This document shows, piece by piece, positions 43,599-52,914 of a stretch of DNA of 64,000 nucleotides. The position numbers and the translations under genes are program-made. Origin of the DNA: Bacteriovoracaceae bacterium (lineage in GTDB: Bacteria > Bdellovibrionota > Bacteriovoracia > Bacteriovoracales > Bacteriovoracaceae); NCBI GenBank assembly GCA_025210745.1, contig JAOARC010000050.1:124001-188000 (forward strand), written 5' to 3'. Under the pieces are notes generated by a model. That model was not told the DNA's origin, searched no databases, and saw only the letters and a program-made list of their open reading frames with translations. Each line of letters begins with the position of its first letter. Within the stretch, counting starts at the first letter, position 1.

Positions 43599-43838
43599 TT
43601 ATTTAATAATATCTAAAGTTCTAATCATTTCTTTGTTAAAATTCTTTCTTTCTGGAATCTTATTTCGAAACCTCTTTTTTAATCTCGAATTTATAGACAA
43701 GTCTCCAGGAGAGCTTAAGCTCCCCTCAACATTTAAAGTTGAAAAGTCAAAAGATTCATGTTTTTTATATTCATACTTAATCTTTTTTTTCTGTGCATAA
43801 GCACAAAAAGCCAACATTAAAACTAATAATATCTTCAT
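43599..43838 (-). CDS. 79-residue exported protein (position of GltF)
   Basis: Signal peptide (KILLVLMLAFCAYA) followed by about 62 charged residues with little hydrophobic core (KKKIKYEYKKHESFDFS, LKKRFRNKIPERKNF), likely an extended periplasmic linker peptide rather than a globular domain. One base after the TPR lipoprotein gene and 11 before the FHA gene. No domain recognised; the GltF comparison rests only on size and position. Confidence 0.68.
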   Translation of the reverse strand: MKILLVLMLAFCAYAQKKKIKYEYKKHESFDFSTLNVEGSLSSPGDLSINSRLKKRFRNKIPERKNFNKEMIRTLDIIK

Positions 43839-43839
43839 A

Positions 43840-44718
43840 CTATTTCCTTACTATATTCTTAACTTTCCTATAATATTTTTTTAATTTCTTAACTTCAATA
43901 TCTTCCAATAAATCTTGTGCTTTTTCTTTATTATTCAATAAATAATGAGTATAGGCATAGTTAATTCCATAGTACTCATTTTCAAACAAGTCTTCATCCA
44001 GTCGATTATATACTTTTAATGCATTCTTATAACTTCCAAGTAATAAATAATTTGTTCCTAACGCATTTAAAAGCTTAGGATCAACAGAGTTAAACTGATA
44101 CAAGCCTTCTAAGATAGAAATCGATTTATTTTTATGACCAAAGCTCAAATACAGAAGTGCCATATTAAACTTTGGCGTTTTTGCATACGAATCAGATTTC
44201 GTTGCTCTTTTATAAGCAGTTAATGCTTTTTGAAATTCACCTTTTTGTTCATACATAACTCCAATATTATTAAGTGTTGGAGCATAGTTAGAAATATATT
44301 CTAAAGACTTATTAAAAAAGAGTAGTGACTTTTTATATTTCTTTTGTAATAAAAAACAAACCCCTACCTGATTCCAGAAGCTAGCATGTGATCGATACTC
44401 CTCTTGCAATTTACGAATCATACCAAATGCTTCTTCAAAGTCACCCTCATAACAAGTTTTTGTTAATTCTATAAGTGGCGACTTTACTAAAACTTTATCA
44501 ATAATATCATTATTGTGAAGACTTTCTTTTGCCAGTAAGTTTTTCTTTAGAACCTCTTTGTCTTCAAAAGTATTTGTATCTGCTCTTTTTGAGTAAGTTT
44601 TAGCTTTTTTCTGAAGGAAATCAGAGTTTTTATATTCAATATCAAGCTCTCTTGTCTCTAAATCAGAGTTCTTTTTAGAAGCACATGAGATCATTACAAG
44701 AATTAATAAATATTTCAT
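43840..44718 (-). CDS. TPR lipoprotein (GltE/AglT-like)
   Basis: 292 residues. Lipobox LVMISCASKKN, a charged stretch to about 85, then four to five tetratricopeptide repeats (ASFWNQVGVCFLLQKKYKKS, APTLNNIGVMYEQKGEFQKA, KLLNALGTNYLLLGSYKNAL). Probably attached to the outer membrane and holding periplasmic partners. Its ATG overlaps the stop of the 949-residue TPR gene by four bases. Domain type, size and place agree with GltE of Myxococcus. Confidence 0.82.
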   Translation of the reverse strand: MKYLLILVMISCASKKNSDLETRELDIEYKNSDFLQKKAKTYSKRADTNTFEDKEVLKKNLLAKESLHNNDIIDKVLVKSPLIELTKTCYEGDFEEAFGMIRKLQEEYRSHASFWNQVGVCFLLQKKYKKSLLFFNKSLEYISNYAPTLNNIGVMYEQKGEFQKALTAYKRATKSDSYAKTPKFNMALLYLSFGHKNKSISILEGLYQFNSVDPKLLNALGTNYLLLGSYKNALKVYNRLDEDLFENEYYGINYAYTHYLLNNKEKAQDLLEDIEVKKLKKYYRKVKNIVRK

Positions 44719-47564
44719 CTCATTCCACCTTTGTCCATTAGAAATCCAATAGCTGGCCTATGATACTGTCCAATATTTGCACCATAATTTACAAGAACCT
44801 CTCTTGCAGTATTAGATATAATATTATTTTTAGAAATTGAATCTAACAGACTCTTTCTATAGCCTTCCTTAGTCTTCTTTAATGATTTAGTTAAAGAACT
44901 CATCGACATTTTAAAACTTTTTACATAATCAGTACTTTTACCTGGAGGCGAAAATGAATCTATTGATTTAATTACCGCATCATATGTATCAATTAATGTT
45001 TTATATGATTCAATAATACCTTTAGCTGAACCAACTTTTTGTACTTTAATTACTGAATTAGTAAATGTATCAAGCAGCTTAAGCTTTCTTTGCATTGTTG
45101 AATTAAAGATCTTTTCAGGAAAACTTAGTCTCATCGACTTTATTCTATTGCTCGTTCTACTTAGTCCCGCTAAGTCATCTAAAATGATTGCATCATAATC
45201 ATCAGCGGATATTTTATACTTTTTCTTTTTAGCCAGAGCGTAATATTTCATTTTTCGTTTTTTTAACTGAGCAACTTTAGATTGATTTCCAAGGTTTCTA
45301 TTAACCGATATTAGAACCTCCAAATCAGAAATAAGTTCTCCTGTATTTTTAGGATTTTGTGCCAGCTTATTCACTAAGAACTCATATTCTCTATACATCT
45401 TCTTTTGTCTATATTCATCTAAAAGAGAAAACTCAACTTCAGTAATATAGCTTTTGGAAACACCACAAATACTTGCTTTAGAAATAAGTTCATCAACCTC
45501 TTTAATTTTTCCTTCAGATAAAGCCAGATAAGAAGCATTCTTAAACAAAGTATTCTTGGTCCTATTTTTTCTAGAGCACAACTTATCTAAAATCGTTTTT
45601 TGAAGAGCAATTGATTTATTAAATTGAAGTTTCATAAAATAAAACTTCGCAATTGTTACAAAAGAATCTGCAAACTGTGATGTTTGAGAACTATTCATAT
45701 CTCTTAATGCAGCAAGAGACCATTTATATGAATTATCAACATCTCTTAATTCAAAATATAAAGCAGCGATATTATATTTTGCATTTATTTTTGCTTTTGG
45801 GGTAGCATATGGATCTTTTAAAACATTTTTATATCCAGCAAGAGCTTTAGCTTTATTTCCTCTTTCAAGATCTTTTTGAACTCCACCAATTTGCATTGAC
45901 GTTAGAAGTTCTCTTAGTTTCAACCTATATTTAGGAGTGACAGTATACTTTTTGTTATCAACAGCTAGTATCCAAACCTTAATTGCATTTTTATCTTTGT
46001 TTTTTCTATCGATATCAACTAAATTACCAATCATAGCTTCTTGAATTTTATAATCTCTAGGGTAATCTTTAGCATATTGATCTAAAGTATTTTTTGCTAT
46101 TTTATATTTTCGTTGATCTGAATAAACTTTAAATAATTTTTGATAAATAATTTTATGTCTTTTATCTGATCTATAATTTTTTATAAACTCAGGATACACC
46201 TTTTCATACCAAACATTTTTATCTTTACTTGAAATATACTTTGTATTTAATGAACTTAAAGTTCCATCCATCGCTCGTTTTTTAAACTTACCATCACCAC
46301 TAGTATAAACTGTCCAATATGCATTTAAGGCATCTTTTTTCTTTGCTACAAGTGCATAAGTTTCAGCTTCAAGATACTTATATTCTTGAAAGTCTTTTGG
46401 GCTTATACTTGCAACAATATAAAAATATCTTGTTGCCATTTTTGCTTTAGAGTTTCTCGTTTTCCGAAGTCTCTTATAAGTTTTTGATGCCACTTGTTTT
46501 TGTAAGATAGCACCTTGTTTTTTAGCATGAAATAATAATTTCTTATAAGCATCTCTATCTATTTTTTTCTTATTATAATAATTAAATAAAGTATTTGTTA
46601 CACTTAAGTGTCTTGCGTATCTATTGTATTTAGAAAATAAATCTAATTGTTCAATGTGAACAAGAATTCTATTTTGTTCTCTTTTTTCATATCTTAAAGC
46701 TTCACCTAAAACCTTAACTGCTTCTGAATATTTCCCCTGTGTTTTTAAAGACTTTGCTATAATAAGTAATTGAGCTACAAAATCGACATTCAAATTTTTA
46801 TAAAACCTAATCCCTTCATTAACTCGGCTAGTTGTTGCAAACATCACACCAATATCTCTTTGAACCTGGTCTGACATATCCACATACTTAGAGTTCTTAC
46901 TTTTGCTAAATACTTCTTTCATCTTTGCAATGGCTTTATCTCTTTTCTTTGTTCTGTAATAACACCAAGCTAAATTAAAACTATCTTTTGTCCACCATTT
47001 ATCTTTATGATATCTAAGTGCTTTTTCATATAATGGTATTGCTTTAGAAAATTGTTTTTTATTAAAATAAAGCTCTGCTAGTGAAATTTTTGACCTTATA
47101 TTAACAGTCGAGTTTTTGCGGCTTTTTTTCGTGGCTAAAGATAAATACTTCGCTGCAAGTTTTGTATTTCCTGATTCTTTCGCGTTAAAACCTAATATAT
47201 AATAGACATCAGGCATATTCTTATATTTTTTATATCTTTTAGTAATAGACTTACAATATTTTGTCGCTCTATTAAAATAGCTCGTTGATTTTTTAAAATA
47301 TCTTTTTTTATTCGTTTGCCTTCTTTTTTTATTTGATAGAGCTAAATATTCTTGATTTTCTTTTTCTCTCCAAAGCCTAGCTTTTTCTAAATTAAGCTCC
47401 GCCATTCTCAAAAGATGATCAGGGTTCTTATACTTAGTCTGCTTAGCCAACCTAGAAACTTCAGATAACTCTTCGTTAATAATTTCAATAATCTGCTCTC
47501 TTCTTTTATCTAATGATAATGAAAACACAGATACACTAAATATGAATAAGATTAACAATCTCAT
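44715..47564 (-). CDS. Large periplasmic TPR protein (GltD/AgnA-like)
   Basis: 949 residues, signal peptide (LLILFIFSVSVFSLS), then an almost continuous helical-repeat solenoid with clear TPR units (VYYILGFNAKESGNTKLAAKYL, AELYFNKKQFSKAIPLYEKA, FNLAWCYYRTKKRDKAIAKM) and a high Lys/Tyr content. No enzyme motif. It is likely the periplasmic scaffold of the machine. One base separates it from the upstream TPR gene. The homology to GltD is inferred from architecture and gene order. Confidence 0.8.
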   Translation of the reverse strand: MRLLILFIFSVSVFSLSLDKRREQIIEIINEELSEVSRLAKQTKYKNPDHLLRMAELNLEKARLWREKENQEYLALSNKKRRQTNKKRYFKKSTSYFNRATKYCKSITKRYKKYKNMPDVYYILGFNAKESGNTKLAAKYLSLATKKSRKNSTVNIRSKISLAELYFNKKQFSKAIPLYEKALRYHKDKWWTKDSFNLAWCYYRTKKRDKAIAKMKEVFSKSKNSKYVDMSDQVQRDIGVMFATTSRVNEGIRFYKNLNVDFVAQLLIIAKSLKTQGKYSEAVKVLGEALRYEKREQNRILVHIEQLDLFSKYNRYARHLSVTNTLFNYYNKKKIDRDAYKKLLFHAKKQGAILQKQVASKTYKRLRKTRNSKAKMATRYFYIVASISPKDFQEYKYLEAETYALVAKKKDALNAYWTVYTSGDGKFKKRAMDGTLSSLNTKYISSKDKNVWYEKVYPEFIKNYRSDKRHKIIYQKLFKVYSDQRKYKIAKNTLDQYAKDYPRDYKIQEAMIGNLVDIDRKNKDKNAIKVWILAVDNKKYTVTPKYRLKLRELLTSMQIGGVQKDLERGNKAKALAGYKNVLKDPYATPKAKINAKYNIAALYFELRDVDNSYKWSLAALRDMNSSQTSQFADSFVTIAKFYFMKLQFNKSIALQKTILDKLCSRKNRTKNTLFKNASYLALSEGKIKEVDELISKASICGVSKSYITEVEFSLLDEYRQKKMYREYEFLVNKLAQNPKNTGELISDLEVLISVNRNLGNQSKVAQLKKRKMKYYALAKKKKYKISADDYDAIILDDLAGLSRTSNRIKSMRLSFPEKIFNSTMQRKLKLLDTFTNSVIKVQKVGSAKGIIESYKTLIDTYDAVIKSIDSFSPPGKSTDYVKSFKMSMSSLTKSLKKTKEGYRKSLLDSISKNNIISNTAREVLVNYGANIGQYHRPAIGFLMDKGGMR

Positions 47565-47565
47565 A

Positions 47566-48948
47566 TTAACACTCCGACTTTAATGCAAATACATAGTCTC
47601 CGAGCTCATCTGCCCAAAACTCCCCATTAAAGTTCCAAAAATATTGTTTTTCATTACGTTCAAGATACTTAATATCACCACGTTTTTTCTTTGTATCATC
47701 AAAATTATATAACTTAGCCTTTCTCTGAGCTAAAACTTCAAGCTTTATATAACTCATTCCTTCAAAACCTCGATATAACTGAGCATATTTTTCAATAAGC
47801 TTTGATCTTACAAAAGCCCCCAGATACTTTCTTCCCGATCCAATAACATCTCTTAAATTTGAAAGTAAAGACTTTTTGATCCTAAGGCTTTTCATATTTT
47901 TAACTCTTTCATATTCTTTATACAAGTCTTGTTGGGATTTACTTAAACTTCTAATAACGGCATCCGTTTGAAAACTTGAAATCAAGGAATCAAGCAATCT
48001 ATTTCCACTCGTTTTATTTTTAGACAATGAGTTATAAAGTTTATAAAAATAATTATAATCTTTCCCTTTTCTTTTTAAGAAAACCCTTAACTTTCTTGTA
48101 GGAGTCATATACTTAGAATAAAACTTATCTGAAACCTTTTTTGCATCTTTATATAAACATAATTTTAAATAAGATAATGCTTTTAAAACTTCATACTCAG
48201 GATTAAAGAATCTATTAAACATTGGTGCATTATAAGTAACTAGTTTCCCTAATGTTCTATTATAGTTTTTCATATAATAACTATTCCAAGCTTCTTCAAA
48301 AAGAATATGTGGCCAAACAGGTGATGACTTTGGAATATCTAAAAATGAGAGCTCTGCTTTTTTATAATCTTTGTTAGCAAACTGTGTTCTTGCGATTCCT
48401 AAAATACAATAATGAGCATTTATTTTACCATCATACTTATTTTGATTACTTGTATTTTTACAGGTATTAAAAGCTTCAATAGAAGCATCCCATTTTTGTT
48501 CAAGAGCATAAACTGTTCCAAGAGCATTCATAGCATAAGGATATATTGAATGATTTGCATTGATAGACTTTAGGTACTGTTTTGCTGCTCTATAGGAAGA
48601 CTTTTTCAATAATTTTTTACCAATAATATATTTTATTGTATTTAAGTTTGATTTTTTTAAAAATCCTAAAGGTAAAGTCTCAAAATGACTCATATGAGTA
48701 TTTTGAATTATTTTAGATAAACTTTTTTCAAAGCTAGTATCATATTTATTAGTTCCTCTAGCCAAATATTCTTTTGCCCAAGGAATAGCACTATAATAAA
48801 GCTCATCATCGACTAGCTCTTTTACAAGTTTTTTAAGTTTTTGACTATATCCAATTCTTTGCTTTAAAATACTGTCTGCTTTACCGACACCTGCTTGTGC
48901 AGTAAAAGTAAACACTGTTATAAAAATAAAAAAGAACATCCTGTTCAT
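47566..48948 (-). CDS. Periplasmic TPR protein (GltC-like)
   Basis: 460 residues. Signal peptide (FFFIFITVFTFTAQA), helical repeats through about residue 290 (YAMNALGTVYALEQKWDASI, ILGIARTQFANKDYKKAELS), then a helical region and a Trp/Phe-rich C-terminus (KQYFWNFNGEFWADELGDYV). Ribosome site AGGATA. Second gene of the operon after the outer-membrane barrel, the place where a protein binding the barrel would be expected. No enzymatic motif. Confidence 0.78.
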   Translation of the reverse strand: MNRMFFFIFITVFTFTAQAGVGKADSILKQRIGYSQKLKKLVKELVDDELYYSAIPWAKEYLARGTNKYDTSFEKSLSKIIQNTHMSHFETLPLGFLKKSNLNTIKYIIGKKLLKKSSYRAAKQYLKSINANHSIYPYAMNALGTVYALEQKWDASIEAFNTCKNTSNQNKYDGKINAHYCILGIARTQFANKDYKKAELSFLDIPKSSPVWPHILFEEAWNSYYMKNYNRTLGKLVTYNAPMFNRFFNPEYEVLKALSYLKLCLYKDAKKVSDKFYSKYMTPTRKLRVFLKRKGKDYNYFYKLYNSLSKNKTSGNRLLDSLISSFQTDAVIRSLSKSQQDLYKEYERVKNMKSLRIKKSLLSNLRDVIGSGRKYLGAFVRSKLIEKYAQLYRGFEGMSYIKLEVLAQRKAKLYNFDDTKKKRGDIKYLERNEKQYFWNFNGEFWADELGDYVFALKSEC

Positions 48949-48958
48949 AATATATATC

Positions 48959-49657
48959 CTAGAAAGTATAGTTTAATCCGATTCCAATATTGTAATAATG
49001 ATTCCACTTTTTCTCTGTCTTACTCGCCCCAATTGATCCAGTTGCATTATCCGCACTTAAGTGAATCGCTCTAAAGTCTATTCTTGTACTCCAATTTTTT
49101 GTAATAAAAAATCTATTTGCAATCGCCCAAGATAACCCTGTGTTAGTTTCTTCTGTTAAATCATTTCGAGAAAGAGCAATAAACTTATTTCTATTATCCT
49201 TTGTCGTTACACTCGCTAAACCTAGTCCAAACATAACATCAAAATAAAAGACTTTATTAAAAGTATTAATTTTTGAATAAAAAGGCGACCACATAACCAT
49301 GGCAGACATTACTGTTTCAACTTTTCGATAGAATGCAACAGCCCCCTGAGTTCTTACTCCATCATGAGTTTTATTTTCATCTCCAGAAGCTTTAGTATAA
49401 CCAATCTCAATTCCCCAATCTTCAGCAAAGAAAAATCCGCCAAGTAAATCGACCCCTAAAGAATCGATAAATGTACTATTCATCTGCCTATGTAATGTCC
49501 CCCCAACATAAAAAGTTCCATCTTTTCTAAATTTTCTATTTTGAAGAACGTAGATTTCTTTATCTGAATCTAACCATGAGAAATCATAAATAGAGCTTTC
49601 ACTTGCGATTGCAAAACTGGATAATAAAAACGTAAATACGATAAGTATCTTCTTCAT
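48959..49657 (-). CDS. Outer-membrane beta-barrel protein (myxobacterial type; GltA/B/H-like)
   Basis: 232 residues. Signal peptide (KKILIVFTFLLSSFAIAS), then alternating amphipathic strands (FFFAEDWGIEIGYTKAS, YFDVMFGLGLASVTT, NRFFITKNWSTRIDFRAIHL) and a terminal aromatic YYNIGIGLNYTF, the usual last strand of a barrel. It resembles the outer-membrane barrel domain family shared by myxobacteria and relatives. First gene of the eight-gene Glt-like operon; strong AAGGAAGG ribosome site. Likely outer-membrane anchor of the machine. Confidence 0.82.
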   Translation of the reverse strand: MKKILIVFTFLLSSFAIASESSIYDFSWLDSDKEIYVLQNRKFRKDGTFYVGGTLHRQMNSTFIDSLGVDLLGGFFFAEDWGIEIGYTKASGDENKTHDGVRTQGAVAFYRKVETVMSAMVMWSPFYSKINTFNKVFYFDVMFGLGLASVTTKDNRNKFIALSRNDLTEETNTGLSWAIANRFFITKNWSTRIDFRAIHLSADNATGSIGASKTEKKWNHYYNIGIGLNYTF

Positions 49658-49749
49658 AACCTTCCTTGGTTCTTATACAAAAAGTATATTAAAAATTTCC
49701 TATAAATATTTTAACACGTTTAGTAATTCTAGCAAGCAAGGTGTTGATT

Positions 49750-52700
49750 TTACTGACAAATATTAAGGTATGGGCAGTATGTGCAATTGTTTGTATTCTC
49801 CACTATACTCTCATTAACCCGAGACATATGATCAAATAAATAGTTATTCACAAATTCAAAGCTAATAGTTTTATCAACTATTTTTTTATCATCTATATAA
49901 CACAAGACTATTTTGATATCCTTTTGTTTTGGATACAGATTTAAACTATACATAGCATAAGCATAACAATAGAGCTGAAAATGGTAGCTAGAATCATCTT
50001 CATTCTTCACTCTTCCTGTTTTGAAGTCCCATATTTCAAGATCATTATCTTTCTTTGGCATACAAACTAAATCAGGTATACCACTTATCATAAAATTAAA
50101 TAAAGGAAACTTAATTGGTTTTTCACTTATATACTCAAAGTTATCCATATTATTCTTTAAGTTTTCCACAGTCCATTTATTTTCAGCTAAGATATCCACA
50201 GTATCACTAAAGCCTGACAGGATTACTTTAGATATATTTTCATGGATTAGCGTTCCTCGCTCGGAACTTGAAATTGAAGAATCATCTGTAAAAGTTTTCT
50301 TTTCCTTTAAATCTTCTACTTCATCTAACTTTAAGATATTTTGAAGATAAAACCTTTTAGGACATTCATATAAAAGAGCTAACCTTGTTACCGATAGCTC
50401 CGGTAAGATAACCATTTTGGAATTATCTTCAATTGATTCAATTCCCATCCTACTTTTATGAAATAATATTGGTGAGTCTTTTTTAAGCTCAAATTTTTTA
50501 AGCTCTTGATTACCTTCCTTAGCTTTAAGTTCACTTAAAGATAAATCATTTGTACAAGATACTATTGCTTCATACCAACTGTTAGACTGTTTTCTAAACT
50601 TAACATCATCAAATTGTATATTCACAAAATATAAATTTGTTTTGGCTCTAGTTCCAGCAACATAAAATAGTCTTTTAGATTCAGCGTATTCTTTTAGTGA
50701 ATTATGCTTTTGTTCTAAAAAATATAAAGGTGTTTTATACTTTTTCTTCTTATCTACTTGATCGCTCCATTTAAAACTAAATGGATACTTACCAAAGGTA
50801 TCTGTTTGAGGCATGGCCTTTGAATTAGTATATATTCCGCCAATATAAACATCTTCAAACTCAAGCCCTTTTGAAGCATGAGCTGTCATTATTTGAATTC
50901 GACTAGAGTCCCCTCCATATTCAAAATCAAGAGAGTAGCTATCAGCTGCTTTAGACATTTGTTCATAAATTAGTTCAAAGTCATCGTAGTTTAATGAACA
51001 GATATTTGAAATATAATCTAAATTGTTTTGATAGTTAGAATTATAAATACCAAGCTCACTTAATAGAAATTGAAAAGATTGATATGCTCCATATAAGCTT
51101 TTATTCTTCTCAAATTTATCTAAATAATTACTCCACTCAATTTTATGTGTTACGCCTAAATGAAGTAGATAATGATCCATCATAAAATGAAAAAACTCAT
51201 TTTTAAGTTCAGCGATATTTACTTGGTAATGAACAAATTGAAAGAATAAACCAATTATAGGGTCTTGCGAAAAAGGAACTTTTACTTGAGCTGTAAAACC
51301 AATATTATTATCCATAAATAAAGACATTAAGGCCTTACTTGGCTTTAACTTTTTATATAGGATCGCAATATTTTGAGATTCATTATTTTTAATACTTTCT
51401 AAAATAGCTAATGCTTCTAGGTTTTCAACATCATCATTACTAAGTGATTCCATTTCAAACTGACTAGCACTTATATTGATAAAATGAGTATGTCCTTTGA
51501 TTTCTAGATCTAGCGGAGCTTCTTGATATTCCACTTCTACAGCATATCTATCTTTTCCACTAAAGCCTAACCCTTTAGAAAAAATATTTTCAAAGAAGAC
51601 ATTATTAAAATGAATAATATTTTCTTTTGATCTATAGTTGTTTTTTAAGCTTAAATTTTGAGGTACATTGATACTTGCTTCATTAAAAACAGCAAGCTCT
51701 CCACCTCTAAATCCATATATGGCCTGTTTTGGATCCCCAACACAAAAGATACGATTTAAATCATCTTGAACTATACTTTTAATTATATCGTACTGAATAG
51801 TAGATGTATCTTGAAACTCATCAACAATTAAATATTTGTATCTAGTAGATACAAGTTTTTTTATTTTAGGATTTTGTAGACCTTTAAAGGTATAATATTC
51901 TAAATCAGAAAATGTAATACCCTCTGATAAGTTATAATTTTCTTCTATATATGAGATACAGCTTTTAATTGTTTTAAACCAAACAATAACAGTATCATCA
52001 AATTTTTCAAAAAATAATGCTAAGTCATCACCACTTTTTTTAAAGAATTGGTTAAGTTCTTTAACAATACCATAATAGGCTTTTGTTTCATCACTAACTC
52101 CTTTTGCTCTAGGAGTAACAGGAATTTTATAGTTTAAGTTTCTAAAATAGCTATTAAGTTTACAAAAACTTTCAATACTAAGAGTTTCTTTAAACCGACC
52201 AATATCACAAAGAAAGTCATACCACTTTTTTCCCTCAAAGCTTGGATCTAAGTCGATTTCATTATTAACAAAATCGTTATATCCAATATCTTCTACAAGT
52301 TCACATAGTGCATCCCAAGAAGCTTTTTTATATTCATCAAAACTTTTATTTTCATTCCAAGCATAGCGAATAAGAGGATCGGAAAATATCTTTATACATG
52401 TTTCAAAAATATTTTCACGATCTTTTAATACAAATTCATTATCTTTATAGTTTAGCTCAAACCAATGATCATATAATTGTCTTATATTGTTTTTAAATTC
52501 AATAAAAGATATAACATTTGTCTTAGGATCAATTGAATTAAAGAAACCTTCTTTAATTAGCTTAAAACAAAACCCATGAATAGTTGTAATGGTTAGCTTT
52601 GAAATATTATTTAAAACAAGGTTTTTTACCTCTTCATCATAGTTTTTAATAAACTCTTCAAATTCAGTAGAAATACGAACAGCTAACTCTCCAGCAGCTT

Positions 52701-52914
52701 TTTTAGTAAAGGTCATAAGAATTGTTTGTTTAAAAAAGCTAACTAGCTCTTTTTCTAATTCTTCTTTATCAGTCTTATCAATAATATTTTTCGTTAAATA
52801 TAAAATATGCTCTTTAAGAACAAAGGTCTTTCCTGATCCAGCTCCAGCACTTAAAAGAACTCCTCCATTGTGCTCTATGGCCTTTAGTTGTTCAGCATTA
52901 GCACTAGTTCCCAT
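49750..52914 (-). CDS. addA: AddA/RecB-like helicase-nuclease
   Basis: 1054 residues. UvrD-type helicase: Walker A GGVLLSAGAGSGKTFVLKEH, Walker B with LIVDEFQDTS, GDPKQAIYGFRGG, and motif VI region ESKRLFYVAGTRAKTNLYF. The C-terminal PD-(D/E)xK nuclease (about 860-1054) has SGIPDLVCM, EIWDFKTG and the HFQLYCYAYAM Gln helix. It also has Cys in LYECPKRFYL plus CTYCPYLNIC at the end, a four-Cys Fe-S signature that is usually in AddB. Double-strand-break end resection with the AddB-like partner; the genes overlap by 11 bases. Confidence 0.88.
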   Translation of the reverse strand: MGTSANAEQLKAIEHNGGVLLSAGAGSGKTFVLKEHILYLTKNIIDKTDKEELEKELVSFFKQTILMTFTKKAAGELAVRISTEFEEFIKNYDEEVKNLVLNNISKLTITTIHGFCFKLIKEGFFNSIDPKTNVISFIEFKNNIRQLYDHWFELNYKDNEFVLKDRENIFETCIKIFSDPLIRYAWNENKSFDEYKKASWDALCELVEDIGYNDFVNNEIDLDPSFEGKKWYDFLCDIGRFKETLSIESFCKLNSYFRNLNYKIPVTPRAKGVSDETKAYYGIVKELNQFFKKSGDDLALFFEKFDDTVIVWFKTIKSCISYIEENYNLSEGITFSDLEYYTFKGLQNPKIKKLVSTRYKYLIVDEFQDTSTIQYDIIKSIVQDDLNRIFCVGDPKQAIYGFRGGELAVFNEASINVPQNLSLKNNYRSKENIIHFNNVFFENIFSKGLGFSGKDRYAVEVEYQEAPLDLEIKGHTHFINISASQFEMESLSNDDVENLEALAILESIKNNESQNIAILYKKLKPSKALMSLFMDNNIGFTAQVKVPFSQDPIIGLFFQFVHYQVNIAELKNEFFHFMMDHYLLHLGVTHKIEWSNYLDKFEKNKSLYGAYQSFQFLLSELGIYNSNYQNNLDYISNICSLNYDDFELIYEQMSKAADSYSLDFEYGGDSSRIQIMTAHASKGLEFEDVYIGGIYTNSKAMPQTDTFGKYPFSFKWSDQVDKKKKYKTPLYFLEQKHNSLKEYAESKRLFYVAGTRAKTNLYFVNIQFDDVKFRKQSNSWYEAIVSCTNDLSLSELKAKEGNQELKKFELKKDSPILFHKSRMGIESIEDNSKMVILPELSVTRLALLYECPKRFYLQNILKLDEVEDLKEKKTFTDDSSISSSERGTLIHENISKVILSGFSDTVDILAENKWTVENLKNNMDNFEYISEKPIKFPLFNFMISGIPDLVCMPKKDNDLEIWDFKTGRVKNEDDSSYHFQLYCYAYAMYSLNLYPKQKDIKIVLCYIDDKKIVDKTISFEFVNNYLFDHMSRVNESIVENTNNCTYCPYLNICQ

